Assembly: GCA_014529385.2 (NCBI GenBank)
Contig: CM043954.1
Span: 6,263,806-6,327,805, forward strand
Direction of reading: 5' to 3'
Source of the DNA: Adiantum capillus-veneris
Lineage: Eukaryota; Streptophyta; Polypodiopsida; Polypodiales; Pteridaceae
Length of the DNA stretch: 64,000 bases
Within the stretch, counting starts at the first letter, position 1. Each line of letters begins with the position of its first letter. Below are positions 9,780 to 20,818 of this stretch, piece by piece. The notes under the pieces are model-generated. The model made no database searches. It was not told where the DNA came from and saw only the letters and a list, made by a program, of their open reading frames with translations. A program made the translations under genes and the position numbers.

Positions 9780-10440
9780 GAGGGAGGGGGAATCTCCTAC
9801 GACGGGTGCCCACTGGGGGGGGGGGGGGAAGAGAGTGTGTGAGAGGGGGGAGGTGTTGTCTTATCCTCCGTTTTGTATGCTATCTCAAGGATGAGGGGGA
9901 GGTAGAAGTCAATGGTGTGGGGGGGATAGTGGGGATATCGGGCCAAGGGAAGGGTGAGTGAACCCGAGGGGAGGGTGAGGCGAGCGGGTGGGGAAGAGGG
10001 GGGAGGCGTTAGGGGAAGAATATTAGTGGGCCAACGGGGGGGGGTAATGAGAGTGGGGGGAAAAGTGTGAGGGGGGGGGTGTAAAGGGTGAGTGTGTAAG
10101 AATACGGGAGAGCGAAGGGGGAGGGTTTCCATGTGGCTCAACACAGAGGGAGCACGAGAGAGGGGTCGAGGTGAGTGCTCAAAGCTTGCGCCTGGCCGGG
10201 GGGTGGTAAATTTGGGAGAGAGGATATTAGAGAGAAGTATGTAGGGAAAATGAGAGAGAAAGAGAGGGGGTGTTATTTCATCCAATGCCCGTCGGGCAGG
10301 GGGGGGGGGATAAACTACGGGGGGGATTAAGGGTATTTGAAACCGAGGGCGGCCGGTTAGGCTGGGGTATGAATGGGGCTGAGGGTGACAAGGCCGGCAA
10401 ATCAAAAGGGGGGGGGGGGGGGAGGGGGGTGTCATGCCCG
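9780..10440. repeat. G-rich low-complexity region of Gypsy-1
   Basis: Strongly strand-biased G-rich sequence with runs of 8 to 14 G and interspersed GA. Translated on the minus strand it gives proline-rich frames (part of 9797-10504) that are composition artefacts. G-quadruplex formation on the plus strand is possible by sequence. Confidence 0.7.
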
Positions 10441-10787
10441 TAGGGGTGTTGGGAGGATTGACCAGGCGGTGGCGAGCCTTCCAACAGTGTTTCCAAGGCT
10501 TCAACAGAGGAAAAATAAGCTTTTTTTCTTCTTTTTCTTTGATTTTTCAAAAGCCGGCTATCATTAGTCCTCTCCCTTTGGCTAGAGGCATTCATGCTTC
10601 TAGCTCTGACTCTGATTCTTCTTTCGCTTAGCTGTAGGAGCCGATATCGAGTTTCCTTCTGAACTAGCCATTCCATTTGGCCATTGGTGAGATTTTTGGG
10701 ATACTCATGAATCTGTAACAGGTCCGAGTGATAGCATGTTCCTTGGAATAGTGTCAGTTGATTAAACGGGAAGCCCATGGCTTCCAA
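10278..10787 (-). CDS. Gypsy-1 ORF of unknown function (169 aa)
   Basis: An open frame whose first 110 residues look like a real, charged protein (e.g. TNGQMEWLVQKETRYRLLQL and RERTNDSRLLKNQRKRRKK) before it runs into the proline-rich low-complexity tail. It lies directly downstream, in minus-strand sense, of the membrane-segment frame and in a different frame. No known domain is recognised. It may be the continuation of the retroelement polyprotein after a frameshift. Low confidence that it is translated. Confidence 0.35.
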   Translation of the reverse strand: MEAMGFPFNQLTLFQGTCYHSDLLQIHEYPKNLTNGQMEWLVQKETRYRLLQLSERRIRVRARSMNASSQRERTNDSRLLKNQRKRRKKAYFSSVEALETLLEGSPPPGQSSQHPYGHDTPLPPPPPFDLPALSPSAPFIPQPNRPPSVSNTLNPPRSLSPPPCPTGIG

Positions 10788-10831
10788 AACTCTGTGCTAG
10801 TGTCCTCCTGGATCCCAAGTGAAAAATAGGA

Positions 10832-11509
10832 TCATTGTCTGCAGTGTTCGAACAATAAAATTTGCATGACAAATTGGACCAAAAATGTAATCATCAATAG
10901 AGCGAGAGGGGAAATGAGCATCTTGGCTCCTACAAAGACAGAACTGAAAATTAAGATTCCAAAGAGTGTGCCAAGAGCCCACCATATATGACCGCCTTGT
11001 TGGTGTGGTGAGCTCAAGTTGTCTTCAAAATCTTGCTTATTGTCGCGACTGGGAAAACCTGCAAGCATATCATGCCTCTTTTGGGTGTGCTCAAACATGT
11101 CAGCGGCCTTTTTTGATGCTGATAGTAAGCCACCTACCTTGCAGCTTAGATACAAGCGTGATCCACTTACCTCCCTTCAAAGAGAGGATGCACTATTTGT
11201 AAAAAATTGTACCAACTTGGGAATGAGTTCTTCATTCTTGCATTCTATTAGCCTTTTGTCCATCCATGGCTCCTTAGCTCTTATCTCCATGTTGATCTTC
11301 TCTCTATATGTTATAGCGGCTAGCCATAGCCATAGGTCTGATGCATCCCATGCAAACACAATGCTGTGTTGTGGAGGAGTTTGGAACATCCTTAAAAGGT
11401 TGGATACATATTGATCATCAAACTTACTCTGAACATCCTCACATAAACTGGAGGCATTACCCATCTCCAAGTTTATAACACCCTTCAGTAGACTAGAGGC
11501 ATTACCCAT
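10832..11509 (-). pseudogene. Gypsy-1 frame with hydrophobic membrane segments, one stop
   Basis: One minus-strand frame of about 225 codons begins at an ATG overlapping the end of gag and is interrupted only by a TGA near 11177. The first part contains WDASDLWLWLAAITYREK. After the stop come a charged segment (KKAADMFEHTQKRHDM) and two long hydrophobic stretches, WWALGTLFGILIFSSVFVGA and LALLMITFLVQFVMQILLF, which look like paired transmembrane helices. A membrane ORF after gag could be envelope-like or a captured fragment; no known envelope motif is visible. A consensus splice donor (AG|GTAAGT on the minus strand, near 11165-11171) lies just past the stop, so splicing around it is conceivable. 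A 42-bp tandem duplication near 11460-11515 sits at the gag boundary. Confidence 0.45.
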
Positions 11510-13092
11510 CTCTTAAGTCTATAACACTACACAATAAAGTCTTGCTCGGTTGCCAAGCCTTTGGAGCAATATCCAACTCCAAACCTTCAGTCATACTTAC
11601 CTCTTTGTTATGGTCCTCTAGTGAAACTACCTTGATGCAAGATTCCTTTAGCTTGCTACATTGTCCTGGGTTCACGCTGGTGCACAGGCTTCTGTTTTCA
11701 AAGCCCTCCCCTTTGCTTGATATGTTGTCCATCTTCTGCAAAGCCTTGCTAGCAAGCTGGTCTTCCTCTTCTCTTGTATCTTTCATGCCCTTTGCATTCC
11801 TCTTACTCTGACGAGGCCTAATCAACACTTTACACCTTCTTACCCTTACTGCCCAATGATGTCGACTTATTGCTTTGGTTCCTATTTCATCCAAGGTTAA
11901 AGATGTACTTACATTTGTAACACAATTTTCATGACTTACCTCCCCCACCTGGGTAGCATCTTTTGATTCTTTAACCTCTTGCCCCACTGCTTCCGTCCTT
12001 TGAACAAACTTCTCGCTTGATCCTTCTTCTATTACCTTCATCTTGACCTCTTCTGCAAGACCAATGATACTTGGTGTGCTAGTACCAATTGGCGGTGTGC
12101 ATAAGATGAGTGTAAGTGGTGATTGTGGCGGTGGTTGCATTGGTGACTGGCATTGAACTGGTGTGGCTAGCTGTGGCTGCACCGCTGGTGGTGGGATTTG
12201 AACAGGTGGGAGTGGTTTCCTGGGTGGCTGTGGTCTTGCTCTTGGTGGAGAGATCTGATTCTGTCTCCCTCCTAGAGTGAAATTTTGCCTCCTTGGATGT
12301 GGGCAGTAGTACATTCCATGGCCATCTTCCCTACAGTTATAACAGTGGTACTCTGGGTTCTGCCTTCGTTGTCCTCTTTCTTGTTCTGGGTTCCTGCCAG
12401 ATGCATGCCCTTGCTGCACCAGATGCATAGATAAACTCTCTAGTTGGGTGGTGATGCGACTCAGCAGGTCTTGCTGCTCTTCTGATGCCTCTTGCGGTTG
12501 GACTCTATGATTGGCTATTGCAGCCACTGGGGTTGGTCGGGCCGAGCTTGTTTCCTCTAACTCGTTTACTCTTGCTTGCATGCGTAGCTTCTTGTCTTTA
12601 AGGCGGGCTACTTCGACCGCCAACTCATATGTTGCAGAAAACCTTCCCTTCACCTTCTCTCTAAGTGGCGACCATAGACCAGCAATGAAATGGTCCTTCT
12701 TTAGGAAATTAGGCGCTCCTTCGCCTTCCTCCAGTGAGGCAACCCATCTCTCCCATAAGTCCACAAATTTGTACTCGTATGTGGCATACTCCAGCAGGCC
12801 TCCCTGCTTTAATTCTGTCAGTAGCTGCCATAGCTTCTCCGAGGTTGTGCCTCCACCAAACCTCTTTACAAAAGCAGCCCTTAACACTTTCCATTGCATT
12901 CTTGGTAGCCTAGGGCAATGCATTATACCAGGACTTGGCCTCTACTTTCATCAGTAGAGGAAAAATTCTAAGTTGTGAAACGTCGTCATCTTTGTTGGAG
13001 ACGACACAAGCAATGTCGAAATCATCCAAAAAGGCGGTGGTGAGATCCTCTCCCTTCTTTCCACTGAACGTGGGGAAAGAAACACTTGCCAT
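11502..13092 (-). pseudogene. Gypsy-1 gag (capsid plus CCHC knuckle), one frameshift
   Basis: Structural protein of the retrotransposon particle. It begins MASVSFPTFSGKKGEDLTTA at 13092, continues through a capsid-like retrotransposon-gag domain (EAKSWYNALP...WKVLRAAFVKRFGG...WERWVASL) over about residues 1-190, a coiled segment, and a CX2CX4HX4C zinc knuckle (CYNCREDGHGMYYC) near residue 250. A long proline-rich then charged tail ends at 11502. A one-base shift in a CCC run near 12915 separates 13092-12910 from 12923-11502. No protease or polymerase frame follows, which is the main reason to call Gypsy-1 nonautonomous. Gag identity is secure; family assignment is not. Confidence 0.85.
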
Positions 13093-13427
13093 GGTAGTGA
13101 CTCAGGAAATTACAAATCTCTTTTTATTTTTTTATTTTTTTTTACATTACATTAATAGTAGCGGCTTTTTACGGGGGTGGGTGGATAGGTTAAAACAGGA
13201 TAAAGATAGAGACATTAAAGGAATGATGGTAATCTAATATGGGGAGAATGATAGGGTTCGGGGAATTGAGGATTTCTCCTAGTACCACCGCACCAAATAG
13301 GTGTACAATCTTCTGTTGGTAGAAGACTTTCCTATCTACATAACTATTCACATGCATATGCTGCAGGAATCTGAACGGGAATGTCGCCGGCCCATTTTCC
13401 ATCATGCACAGAGGGTGGAATACTTAC
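13093..13427. other. Non-coding spacer between Gypsy-1 gag and the upstream ORF
   Basis: 335 bp including a T-rich run (13119-13143). No ORF or motif of note; in minus-strand sense it is the gag leader. Confidence 0.5.
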
Positions 13428-14018
13428 TCATACTCTTACCGTGCCAGTGTTGATGAGTCGGCACATCCACAAGAGGTCGTCGCCTTTCATGGGTTCTACC
13501 TTTCCTTCGTTGCTCAGCACGTACGGGGTGATGGCGACGCATCTGACCACTCCCAGCCTCTTGGCTAACAGAAATTGTAGGTAATTTTCGTAATTGGCGT
13601 GTTGCATGAATTCCACTCCATTCAGTTGCAACTCGTCCCCAGCCCACTGGGTTTCTCTCGTGGTAGAGAGTTTCTTCAGGATAAGTTGTACAGGGAGAGG
13701 AGGAAGATCCTCCACTCGCTTTCCAAAACAGCGAGAGCAGTAGCCGAACCACTCTTCTCTAGGACATGGGAATCTTGTTACCACTTCTTCTTCCGGATTG
13801 TCGAAGTGAATTGGTAGCACTCGCATGCGTCGTGCAAATCGGTAGGTGACCTTCCGCCGCTTAGCTTCAGATGACTTCTTCTTTGGCAAAGTGGGTACAA
13901 CCCGGCTCTCTGAGCTTGAAGCACTTGCTTGGCCAGATGCTTCTCCCTTCGGGGTCATGTGTTTCCAGACTGGCTTATCTTCTCCTTGCCTTTGGCTGGA
14001 GCAGCCCCTTTGGGCCAC
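13428..14018 (-). CDS. Gypsy-1 second upstream ORF, unknown (about 196 aa)
   Basis: Open frame between the zinc-knuckle ORF and gag. The N-terminal third is basic and serine-rich (SSEAKRRKVTYRFARRMRVL, a possible nuclear-localisation-like stretch). The rest looks globular (EEWFGYCSRCFGKRVEDLPP; ENYLQFLLAKRLGVVRC). The annotated start is GTG, so the true N-terminus may lie upstream in the frame of the previous ORF after a one-base shift (another frame there continues ETVVNVITPKWPKGAAPAKG). An extra ORF before gag is known in Ogre/Tat elements, but I cannot show homology. No catalytic motif is recognised. Confidence 0.5.
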   Translation of the reverse strand: MAQRGCSSQRQGEDKPVWKHMTPKGEASGQASASSSESRVVPTLPKKKSSEAKRRKVTYRFARRMRVLPIHFDNPEEEVVTRFPCPREEWFGYCSRCFGKRVEDLPPLPVQLILKKLSTTRETQWAGDELQLNGVEFMQHANYENYLQFLLAKRLGVVRCVAITPYVLSNEGKVEPMKGDDLLWMCRLINTGTVRV

Positions 14019-14037
14019 TTTGGAGTTATAACGTTGA

Positions 14038-14385
14038 CTACAGTTTCTTTAGGGAAAAGAGGTCACACCGTTTGCTTCCCTTCCTTGATGTGAATGACTT
14101 CTTCGCGATGAATGTCGATGTAGATGACTTCAGCCCTTTCACTGCCTTCTGTTGGCACTCATTGACAATGTGCCTTGGTTGACAACACTCATGGCACTTC
14201 ACCGACCTCCCACCTGATGCTCTCAATTTATAGTTAGAACGAGCAACACGAGATGGAGAATTTACCTCTTGAATGCTGACGACACTGCACCCTGGCAGTA
14301 GCACCTCAATGAAGGCGGCTAGTGCCTCCTTCTTCTCCTCTTCTTCAGTCCTCCAGTTAGAAAATTCCTTCAGCCATTCGTCCAT
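14038..14385 (-). CDS. Gypsy-1 first upstream ORF, small CCHC zinc-knuckle protein (115 aa)
   Basis: First ORF after the putative primer site, starting MDEWLKEFSNWRTEEEEKKE at a clear ATG. Residues about 72-85 form a perfect CX2CX4HX4C knuckle (CHECCQPRHIVNEC) between basic stretches, so it probably binds nucleic acid. It is separate from, and additional to, the knuckle in gag. It ends about 20 bp before the next ORF in another frame and may be the N-terminal part of one longer frameshifted protein. Confidence 0.6.
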   Translation of the reverse strand: MDEWLKEFSNWRTEEEEKKEALAAFIEVLLPGCSVVSIQEVNSPSRVARSNYKLRASGGRSVKCHECCQPRHIVNECQQKAVKGLKSSTSTFIAKKSFTSRKGSKRCDLFSLKKL

Positions 14386-14441
14386 GATTAATAGTGGGCG
14401 TCACTTTCAGCATTGTAAACTTAAGGGTCTTAGAAAGCCCT

Positions 14442-14460
14442 CCTCAGTGGGGGCACCAAA
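14442..14460 (-). promoter_or_regulatory. Putative primer-binding site of Gypsy-1
   Basis: On the minus strand the LTR ends ...TGTCA and is followed at once by TTTGGTGCCCCCACTGAGG. It starts with the TGG complement of a tRNA CCA end, as expected; the tRNA cannot be named from here. Confidence 0.5.
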
Positions 14461-14614
14461 TGACAGCAGCAAAGCGGACCCTGAACCCCGACAGCCTCTA
14501 AAACGCAGGGATCTGAATGGCGCGCCTCGAGCCTGCCATGGTAAAGCAAACAGGGGGCACCACCTAGCTTTGAGCGGCTAGGACGCAAACCACGATGATA
14601 TGAACACCGCAAAC

Positions 14615-14660
<46 letters not shown>

Positions 14661-15566
14661 ACAGATTTGCAAATGATGAAAATCCTCGGGGGGGTGTGAG
14701 GGTGAATTATTTCTGCAGTATTTACAAAGTGTCACGCCGTGATGGTAGAGAGGTAGGGAGAGGAGGTGGTGCAGCCTACTTGGTGCGTTCTCTAAGACGA
14801 CTCCATGATTGTGAAACTTACTACCAAGAGTGTGTATACGTGTGTGCATCGACCATTGGAGTTGAGAGGTGGGTGTGGTTCCCTTTGCATGGTGCAATTC
14901 CCAAGGCAAACCCAACACACAAGCCCCCTCCCCGTGATGGTGATGGTGTCAGGGTGAAAGCGTGGTTTGGTGGTACACAAAAAGGACCTATTTTACTTCT
15001 ACCAATGAAAAAGTGGGGACTGGTAAAATTTTTGTAGTTTAGGTCAAAACTTTTCGGACCTTGTGTTTTTAGATTCTCCTTTTGAAGATCTATCCACTGA
15101 TATATAGTATGATAGGTAGTTTTTCATGTGACATGTAGACATTGTAGCTCAAAGATTTGTTAAAGGTGTTGTCAAGGACAGTCCTTTTTGTACCACCAAA
15201 GCGTGCTTTTAGCCGTCAATCCTTCCCACTACACTCTACCAAATGCTTGGCTCCTCATGAATTGCCCCCGATAGTGACCTCTCAGTGCCAATTTATAGGT
15301 GTTGGCTGCTTGGATTATGGTAATCCCAGTGTGGTTAGGGTAAGCTTAATCGGGGAGACAAAGCAAGTGGTGGGCCCAGTGTGGTTGACCCTTGCTTTGT
15401 TTTGGGAGGTTTATTAAAAGATGGGAATCTCTAGGTGGGCCTTTGTGACCATCACCTAGAGAGAGGATATTTACAAAAAATTGGGAATTTACAATGGCTC
15501 GGGTGAAAACTGAAGAAAATGATGAAAATAGCCTATCAATTATTGGGATGGCGTCGTGGTTGCGTG
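14461..15566 (-). repeat. Gypsy-1 right (5') LTR, interrupted by Copia-1
   Basis: Direct repeat of 1923-2742 starting TGACAGCAGC. It contains a (CT)n(AC)n tract at 14616-14662, expanded relative to the left copy, and a 263-bp inverted-repeat insertion at 14952-15214. It stops at 15566 where Copia-1 starts with TGTTGGGG. The left copy diverges at the matching point, so the rest of this LTR should lie beyond Copia-1, but it is not seen there. Confidence 0.8.
14952..15214. mobile_element. 263-bp inverted-repeat element (MITE-like) in the Gypsy-1 LTR
   Basis: Begins GGGTGAAAGCGTGG and ends CGTGCTTTTAGCC. Terminal inverted repeats of about 30 bp are visible (left GGTGGTACACAAAAAGGAC; right GTCCTTTTTGTACCACC). 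It is flanked by the 4-bp duplication GTCA (14948-14951 and 15215-15218), present once at the empty site in the left LTR. No coding capacity. The middle shares CTGATATATAG and neighbouring sequence with the fold-back element at 29386. Superfamily not assigned. Confidence 0.85.
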
Positions 15567-15758
15567 TGTTGGGGTATAAAGCCCAATGTGGTCGCCCAGG
15601 TAAGTGGGCGGGCTGCCAGGTATGTACACATATTCTTTTGTAAAAACCTAATAAGAACTCATTATGCTCTACACATTACAGTAGAGCGAGTTCACCATAT
15701 CGTCGTGCTCTTCTTCTCGCACTCTCTCTCGCGTCGCACTTCCGCTCGTACTCCTTCA
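15567..15758 (+). repeat. Copia-1 5' LTR
   Basis: Starts TGTTGGGGTATAAAG and ends TTCA two bases before the primer site TGGTATCAGAGC (15761-15772). Only 192 bp, short for a copia LTR. Confidence 0.8.
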
Positions 15759-15772
15759 ACTGGTATCAGAGC

Positions 15773-16855
15773 TCTGATCGAGGCTCGGGGCAGCACTGCA
15801 GGAGGCTAGAGTCGCCAGCTCAGATTGGAGTGAAATGCGACAGACAAAGACACGGCCCCAAATCCTATGAGAGAGCCCCAAGGGCTTGGTGTTCTCAGAA
15901 TTTCATTCTGAGGTCATCTCGGCCACCGTTCGGCTTTGACAAAGGTCTGCGCAGGCCATTTTTGACTACGTGGTCTCGACGGGTGCAGATCCGACTCTGC
16001 AAATTTGGGGTTTTCGGCCTAAGACTGCAGCTGCTGAGGATATCGACACTCTCAGAGTGTTGATTTGTGGCTGTCTACACATCGAAGGACGGCTCACAGT
16101 TCTTGGAGGCGTATCACATACGACACGGGCGCATCTACACACAGACTGTAGGCGACATCCACTAGTTCATCAGGTAGCTTGTGTTTGCTGCTTGATATTC
16201 CAAATTTCATCCTGACATTGCAGGTACTTCCACATGGGATGTATTGTCAGAGATGATGTATGTATGTTGAGGGTTTGCTGGCTGTGAGTCACGCAGCAAA
16301 CAACCGCCGCAGCGGTTACAGCATACAGTGGGAAATTTGTGGATGTATGACTTTGTGGGAAGTCTATGTATTGTCAGATTTACTGCAGCCTTTGTTGAGG
16401 GTTGAGTGAGGTTTTATTGAGCTGGGGGATTCTCGAATGTTGAGATCCTTTCGGTGATGCAGGTCTTGGAGCGATCCCTCGAGCACCCTTAGATAGGCAG
16501 CTAGGATGTATTGACTGTGAGTTAGACAGTTGGGATTGCATCTTTGCTTTATTGCCGTTGAGGCATTGTCACAGTCTATGCTTATAGGACAGTGACACGA
16601 CGGTGAGAGACAGTACAGGTGCAGGACAGGTTTACCCGCAGCTTACAGTGTCAGAGAGATAGTGTTTTTTGAGCTGTTTTTTGGTCTGTTTTTAGTACAC
16701 CATAGCCATTATACAAAGGAGACTCTGCCAAAATTTCTGCAGAATCTGAAGCTTTCTTGGTTCATTTGACAGGTTGATATTGGTTCAGAGGTCAGTTTAC
16801 AGGGGAAACTCTGCCGAATTTTTCCCAGAAAAGTAAACTACTGTGAAGCGTAGCT
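15773..16855 (+). other. Copia-1 untranslated leader
   Basis: About 1.1 kb between the primer site and the gag ATG. No long ORF; several short upstream ATGs. No other feature seen. Confidence 0.6.
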
Positions 16856-19800
16856 ATGGTTGGTGGATCACAGGACAGTGCTCTTTACAATATCAAGAAG
16901 CTGGATGGAACCAATTTCCCATTGTGGAAGAAGCAGATTTGGCACGTGTTGGTACAAAAGAAGCAGATAAAACCTATAAAGCTCAAGGAGATAAAACCAG
17001 AAGATATGGACGAAGATGAATGGAGCGAAATGGATGAATTGGCACTTTCTACCATTATGCTGACTTTGGTAGAACGCGTTTGCTTCAATGTAGTAGACGA
17101 GATGTCGGCTTATCAAGCATGGTTAAAGCTGAGTGATCTTTATGAGAAGCAGAGTGCAGCTTCACAGGTATACTGGCTTAAGCAGCTTGTTGACTTGAAG
17201 ATGAAAGAAGGGACACCTATGTCCAATCATCTGAATGAATTCAACACAATCTATAGTCAGTTGTCAGCTCAAGGTGTCAAGTTTGATGAACCTATTAGAG
17301 CTATGTTCCTGTTGATCACATTGCCGGAAAGTTGGGACACTTTTCGCACAGCTTTGAGTAATTATGCACCTCCAAATGGTTTGAACATAGCAGGTGTAGA
17401 AGGAATTCTGCTTACTGAAGAAACCAATAGAAAGACAATGGACAAAGGCAAAGGAACAGCCTTAGTTGTCAGGGGAAGGACCAAAGAAAATTACAAACGT
17501 GGAAAGAGGAATCAGTCTCGTAGCAAGTCCCGCAGTGCTAAAGGCAAGAGTGACATAGAATGCTACCATTGTGGCAAGAAGGGTCACATGAAAAGAGACT
17601 GCAGAGAATGGAAAGCAGAAAAAAGCAAAGAGAAAGCTGAAGACCATGGTGAGAAGAACAAGTCCTCAGTGAAGATTCAAGAAATAAATGTGACAAACAA
17701 TGTTGCAGAGGATGACAGTCTAGTGCCAGGAGACATCTACTTCTTGAAGAATACAATGGACTCAGCTCTTCTTACAGCATCTGATGGAAATGCACTGAGT
17801 GACTGGATTATAGACTCAGGGGAATCACTTCATGTGTCTCCAAACAAGGAGTGGTTTACTTCTTATGTGACCACTAAAGATCATGTTCGGCTAGGCAATG
17901 GGCAGACATGTGAGATCTTAGGTGTTGGAGATGTTCAATTAAAGTTTCGGAATGGCTCTTCTTTCACGCTGAAGAATGTGAGACATGTTTCCGCAATTAC
18001 AAAGAGCTTGATCAGCACAGGTTTACTTGATGATGCTGGCTACGTCACCACTTATTGACAGAACATGTGGAAGATATCCAAGGGTTCTATGACAGTAGCA
18101 CATGGAGTAAAGTCTGGAGGACTTTACATGATTTATGTATCAAATGTCTCTAAAAATGTAATCAATGTAATCGAGCAGCCGAACGTTTCTTTGTGGCATA
18201 GCCGGTTAGGACATATGTCCAAGAAGGGAATGGAAATCTTGTCTCGTTCTGGTTATTTGCCTGGATTTTCATTTAATGATTTTGAATTCTGTGAACATTG
18301 TCTGTATGGTAAGAAAACACAGCAGCCACATAAGCATAGAAGCAGTAGAAGAGATACACAGTTGGCACTTGTTCATAGTGATTTGTGTGGACCTATGCCT
18401 AACCTATCTCTAGGGGGAGCTTCTTACTTTATGACATTTATAGATGATTACTCGAGGAAAGTATGGGTTTACTTTCTCAAGCACAATGATGAAGCGTTTA
18501 GTGTTTTCAAAACGTTTGTGACACTTGTGGAGAATCAGAGTGGCAAGAAGCTTAAATGCTTACGCACTGACAATGGTGGAGAGTATGTTTCAAAGGCCTT
18601 TCAGGACTTTTGTGAGTCAAAAGGTATAAAATGTGAACTTACTACTCCTTACAATCCTCCTCAAAATGGTGTTGCTGAGAGGATGAATAGGACCATACAA
18701 GAGAAGGTCATAAGTATGTTGTCTAATGCACAGCTGCCAAATGGGTTTTGGACTGAAGCTGTATCAACAGCTGTTCATCTTGTAAATAGATCTCCTAGCA
18801 AGGTTTTGCAGAAGGATTCAGTGCCAGAGATGGTATGGTCAGGCAAAATGCCCTCATACAAGCATCTCAGAGTCTTTGGCTGTGAGGCATATACTCATGT
18901 TCCAAAGGAATTTAGGAACAAACTTGAGCCAAAAAGTAGAAAGTGCATCTTTCTAGGCTATGGTGATTCTGGTGAGATGGGGTACAGACTCTGGGATCCC
19001 GAATCCAGAAAGGTTGTCCGCAGCAATGATGTTCACTTTAATGAATCCAAATATTATTCTAAACCAGAGAGGGTTGAGGAGATTAGAAGAGTTGTCTTCC
19101 AAGAAGATGGACCTGCACGTGCAAGAGAAATTGTCAGGGCTCAAGAGGAGCAAGGACAGGATAGAGTGGAACCACAGGTTGTGGCTAAGCTTGAGCCACC
19201 TATTGTGCATAGATTTGGACGTGTCACGCGACCTCCTGATAGGTTTGTTCCATCTATGAACTATGTCATGCTGACTGATTGCAATGAGCCTTCATGTTAC
19301 AAGGAAGCAATGAAAATGAAGGACTCCGGGAATTGGCAATTGGCCATGCAGTCAGAGATGACAGCTCTGCATAAAAACAAGACATGGAAGCTAGTTAAAT
19401 TACCATAGGGCAAAAAGTCTCTACCTTGTAAATGGGTTTACAGTTATAAGATCACCGCTCATGATAGTCAGCCAAAGTACAAAGCAAGGCTTGTTGCCAA
19501 GGGCTTTAAGCAAGAACAAGGCATTGACTTTGATGAAGTCTTCTCTCCGGTGGTGAAGATGACTACATTGAGATGCTTTCTTGCATTGGTTGCCATATTA
19601 GATTTGGTGTTGCACCAAATGGATGTCAAGACAGCGTTCTTGCATGGTGATTTAGATGTGGAAATTTACATGCAGCAGCCAGAAGGGTTTGTTGAGAAAG
19701 GTAAGGAAGATTGGGTATGCTAGTTGTTAAAGAGTCTTTATGGCTTAAAACAATCACCGAGGGCATGGTACCATAAATTCCACAAGTTTATGCTTTCTCA

Positions 19801-20818
19801 AGGCTACAAACGTAATGAGTTCGATCACTGTCTATATACAAAGAAGGATAAGGATGGCAGTTGGCTGATCCTTATTTTGTATGTGGATGACATGTTGATT
19901 GCTGGAAAGCACTTGGAAGAAATTTCATCTTTGAAGTCAAAGATGGCAAAATCGTTTGACATGAAAGACATGGGTGAGGCAAGTCATATACTTGGTATGC
20001 GCATTGAGAGAGACAGATCAAAGAAGTTGATTTGGTTATCTCAAACAGAGTATATTGACAAGGTTTTGCAACGTTTCAATATGGAGAAGGGAAAGGCACT
20101 GAGTGTTCCATTGCCACCATATGTGAAACTTAGCAAACAAGATTGTCCTGTGTCTGAGGAAGAACAGGCTGAAATGGATAAGATTCCATATGCGTTTGCA
20201 GTGGGTAGTTTGATGTATGCAATGATTGCTACTCGCCCAGACATTGCATTTGCAATGGGAGTAGTAAGTCCATACATGTCAAACCCAAGCAAGAAACATT
20301 GGGAGGCAGTGAAAGGAATATTGAGATACCTGAAAGCTACAAAGAGTATGCGTATATGCTATGGGACTCATGAGCTAAGTGTAAAGGGTTTTACAAACTC
20401 AGATTATGCAGGTGACTTAGACAACCGAAGGTCTACGTCAGGGTATGTCTTTACATTGGCTGGTGGAGTAGTATCATGGCGTTCTAGATTACAAGATTGT
20501 GTTACTCAGTCTACTACAGAGGCTGAATATGTTGCAGCATCAGAGGCATGCAAAGCATCAATTTGGCTTAATTGACTAGTAACAGATTTGGGAATCAAAG
20601 AAGAGATGCCTGTGTTATATTGTGATAGTCAAAGTGCTATACAATTGGCTCGCAATCCAATTTATCACTCAAAGACAAAGCATGTGTATGTGAAGTATCA
20701 TTTCATCAGCGAAATGCTCGAGGATAAGCAACTTCAGCTTGTCAAAGTTCACACCACAGAAAATCCTGCTAATCTACTTACAAAAGGACTTCCCTCAGCA
20801 TCAATTAAGTCAGTGTAA
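16856..20818 (+). pseudogene. Copia-1 gag-pol polyprotein, single frame with four nonsense codons
   Basis: All domains lie in one frame of about 1320 codons, in copia order. Gag opens with LDGTNFPLWKKQIWHVL. A CCHC knuckle follows (CYHCGKKGHMKRDC). Protease reads IIDSGESLHV, with Glu where Ala/Ser is usual after DSG. GAG-pre-integrase has LWHSRLGHMSKKG with CEHCLYGKK, and the integrase core shows HSDLCGP, LRTDNGGEY and NGVAERMNR. Reverse transcriptase has AFLHGDL, SLYGLKQSPRAWY and catalytic YVDD. RNase H reads STTEAEYVAASEA through HVYVKYHFI. Stops are TGA at 18056, TAG at 19406, TAG at 19721 and TGA near 20573; no frameshift until the C-terminus near 20800. The element is dead but little decayed. 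Confidence 0.95.

Larger units (their letters stand above)
15567..20818 (+). mobile_element. Copia-1: Ty1/copia retrotransposon, 3' LTR not found
   Basis: A 192-bp 5' LTR (TGTTGGGG...TTCA), an initiator-Met-type primer site (TGGTATCAGAGC at 15761), a leader of about 1.1 kb and one gag-pol frame. It is inserted in the Gypsy-1 5' LTR. No second copy of its LTR occurs anywhere in the window, so the 3' end was lost or replaced. Confidence 0.9.

Noticed and set aside
9797-10504. Proline-rich minus-strand frame of 235 codons
   Set aside because: Produced by the G-rich/C-rich low-complexity strand bias; no conserved segment.
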